6,066 nucleotides of DNA, taken from NCBI GenBank assembly GCA_024763435.1, contig JANTFN010000114.1, positions 1 to 6,066 on the forward strand, written 5' to 3'. Source of the stretch: Thermodesulfobacteriota bacterium (GTDB lineage Bacteria > Desulfobacterota > S145-22). The notes under the pieces are model-generated. The model did not search any database and was not told the origin of the DNA. It saw only the letters and a program-made list of their open reading frames with translations. Both the position numbers and the translations under genes were made by a program. Shown piece after piece: positions 5,704 through 6,066 of the stretch (its first letter is position 1; each line of letters opens with the position of its first letter).

Positions 5704-6066
5704 ATGTCAGTCGTTGTTGTGGGAATTCAGTGGGGAGACGAGGGCAAGGGAAAGATCGTCGACCTCCTGACGGAAAAAGCGGATGTGGTGGTAAGATTTC
5801 AGGGGGGAAACAATGCGGGTCATACCCTGGTGGTTGAAGGGGAAAAATTTGTTTTTCACCTGATTCCTTCGGGAATTCTTCACAGAGACAAAATTTGTGT
5901 CATTGGCAACGGTGTCGTAATTGATCCCTTTGTGTTGCTGGAGGAGCTTGAAACGCTTGAAGCCAGAGGGTTTACGATTACACCTGAGCGGCTTAAAATA
6001 AGCTCCCGCGCTCACCTTATCCTGCCTTACCATAAGGCACTTGATGTTGGCCGGGAATTAAAATCC
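5704..6066 (+). CDS. purA: adenylosuccinate synthetase, N-terminal part (cut by window end)
   Basis: Only the first 121 codons are present and the frame is open at the window edge; full enzymes are about 430 residues. The protein joins IMP and aspartate using GTP to form adenylosuccinate, the first step from IMP to AMP. The N-terminal signature is unmistakable: Gln-Trp-Gly-Asp-Glu-Gly-Lys-Gly-Lys at residues 9-17, which is the phosphate-binding loop with catalytic Asp12, and Gly-Gly-Asn-Asn-Ala-Gly-His-Thr at 34-41 with catalytic His40. The Ile-Gly-Asn-Gly-Val-Val segment and the following Asp-Pro also match the family. It sits 18 bases after serA in the same direction, probably in the same operon. 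No defect is visible in the part shown. Confidence 0.97.
   Translation, partial: MSVVVVGIQWGDEGKGKIVDLLTEKADVVVRFQGGNNAGHTLVVEGEKFVFHLIPSGILHRDKICVIGNGVVIDPFVLLEELETLEARGFTITPERLKISSRAHLILPYHKALDVGRELKS

Noticed and set aside
1..6066. CRISPR array, tRNA, transposon ends, phage or defence genes
   Set aside because: I saw no regularly spaced repeats, transposase or integrase motifs, tRNA-like cloverleaf, or defence-family motifs on either strand.

Overview
The window looks like a chromosomal segment of an anaerobic, respiratory Gram-negative bacterium, most likely Desulfobacterota (the former Deltaproteobacteria). The clues are a secreted four-haem c-type cytochrome, a chemoreceptor carrying its own periplasmic CXXCH haem site, and a class V aminotransferase–serA–purA gene order. 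The taxon is inferred from gene content and protein style; nothing in the sequence proves it. All recognised genes lie on the + strand. I found no RNA gene, CRISPR array, insertion sequence or other mobile element.

Layout. Positions 1-108 are an AT-rich leader with a possible -10 box and a strong ribosome binding site that places the first start at a TTG codon. Positions 109-609 encode a small exported tetrahaem cytochrome c of the c554-like type. Fourteen bases later, 624-2660 encode a 678-residue methyl-accepting chemotaxis protein with a periplasmic haem c sensor domain, HAMP, a PAS domain with a CXXC pair, and a complete signalling hairpin. These two genes look like one redox-sensing transcription unit. 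Positions 2661-2961 are a gene-free spacer holding a perfect-consensus sigma-70-type promoter (TTGACA, 17-base spacer, TATAAT) and a leader of about 110 bases. Positions 2962-4095 encode a class V (alanine-glyoxylate / serine-pyruvate type) aminotransferase. Positions 4105-5685 encode a long-form D-3-phosphoglycerate dehydrogenase (SerA) with a C-terminal ACT domain. Position 5704 to the window end is the first 121 codons of adenylosuccinate synthetase (PurA).

How they work together. The first pair plausibly lets the cell sense redox state or electron acceptors outside the inner membrane and steer motility. The second group is biosynthetic. SerA oxidises 3-phosphoglycerate, and the neighbouring aminotransferase probably aminates the 3-phosphohydroxypyruvate product, filling the place of SerC. 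PurA makes adenylosuccinate from IMP. Serine supplies glycine and one-carbon units for purines, which gives a metabolic reason for the grouping. The most unusual content is the cytochrome plus haem-chemoreceptor pair; the rest is conventional metabolism with an interesting enzyme substitution and an unusually consensus-like promoter.
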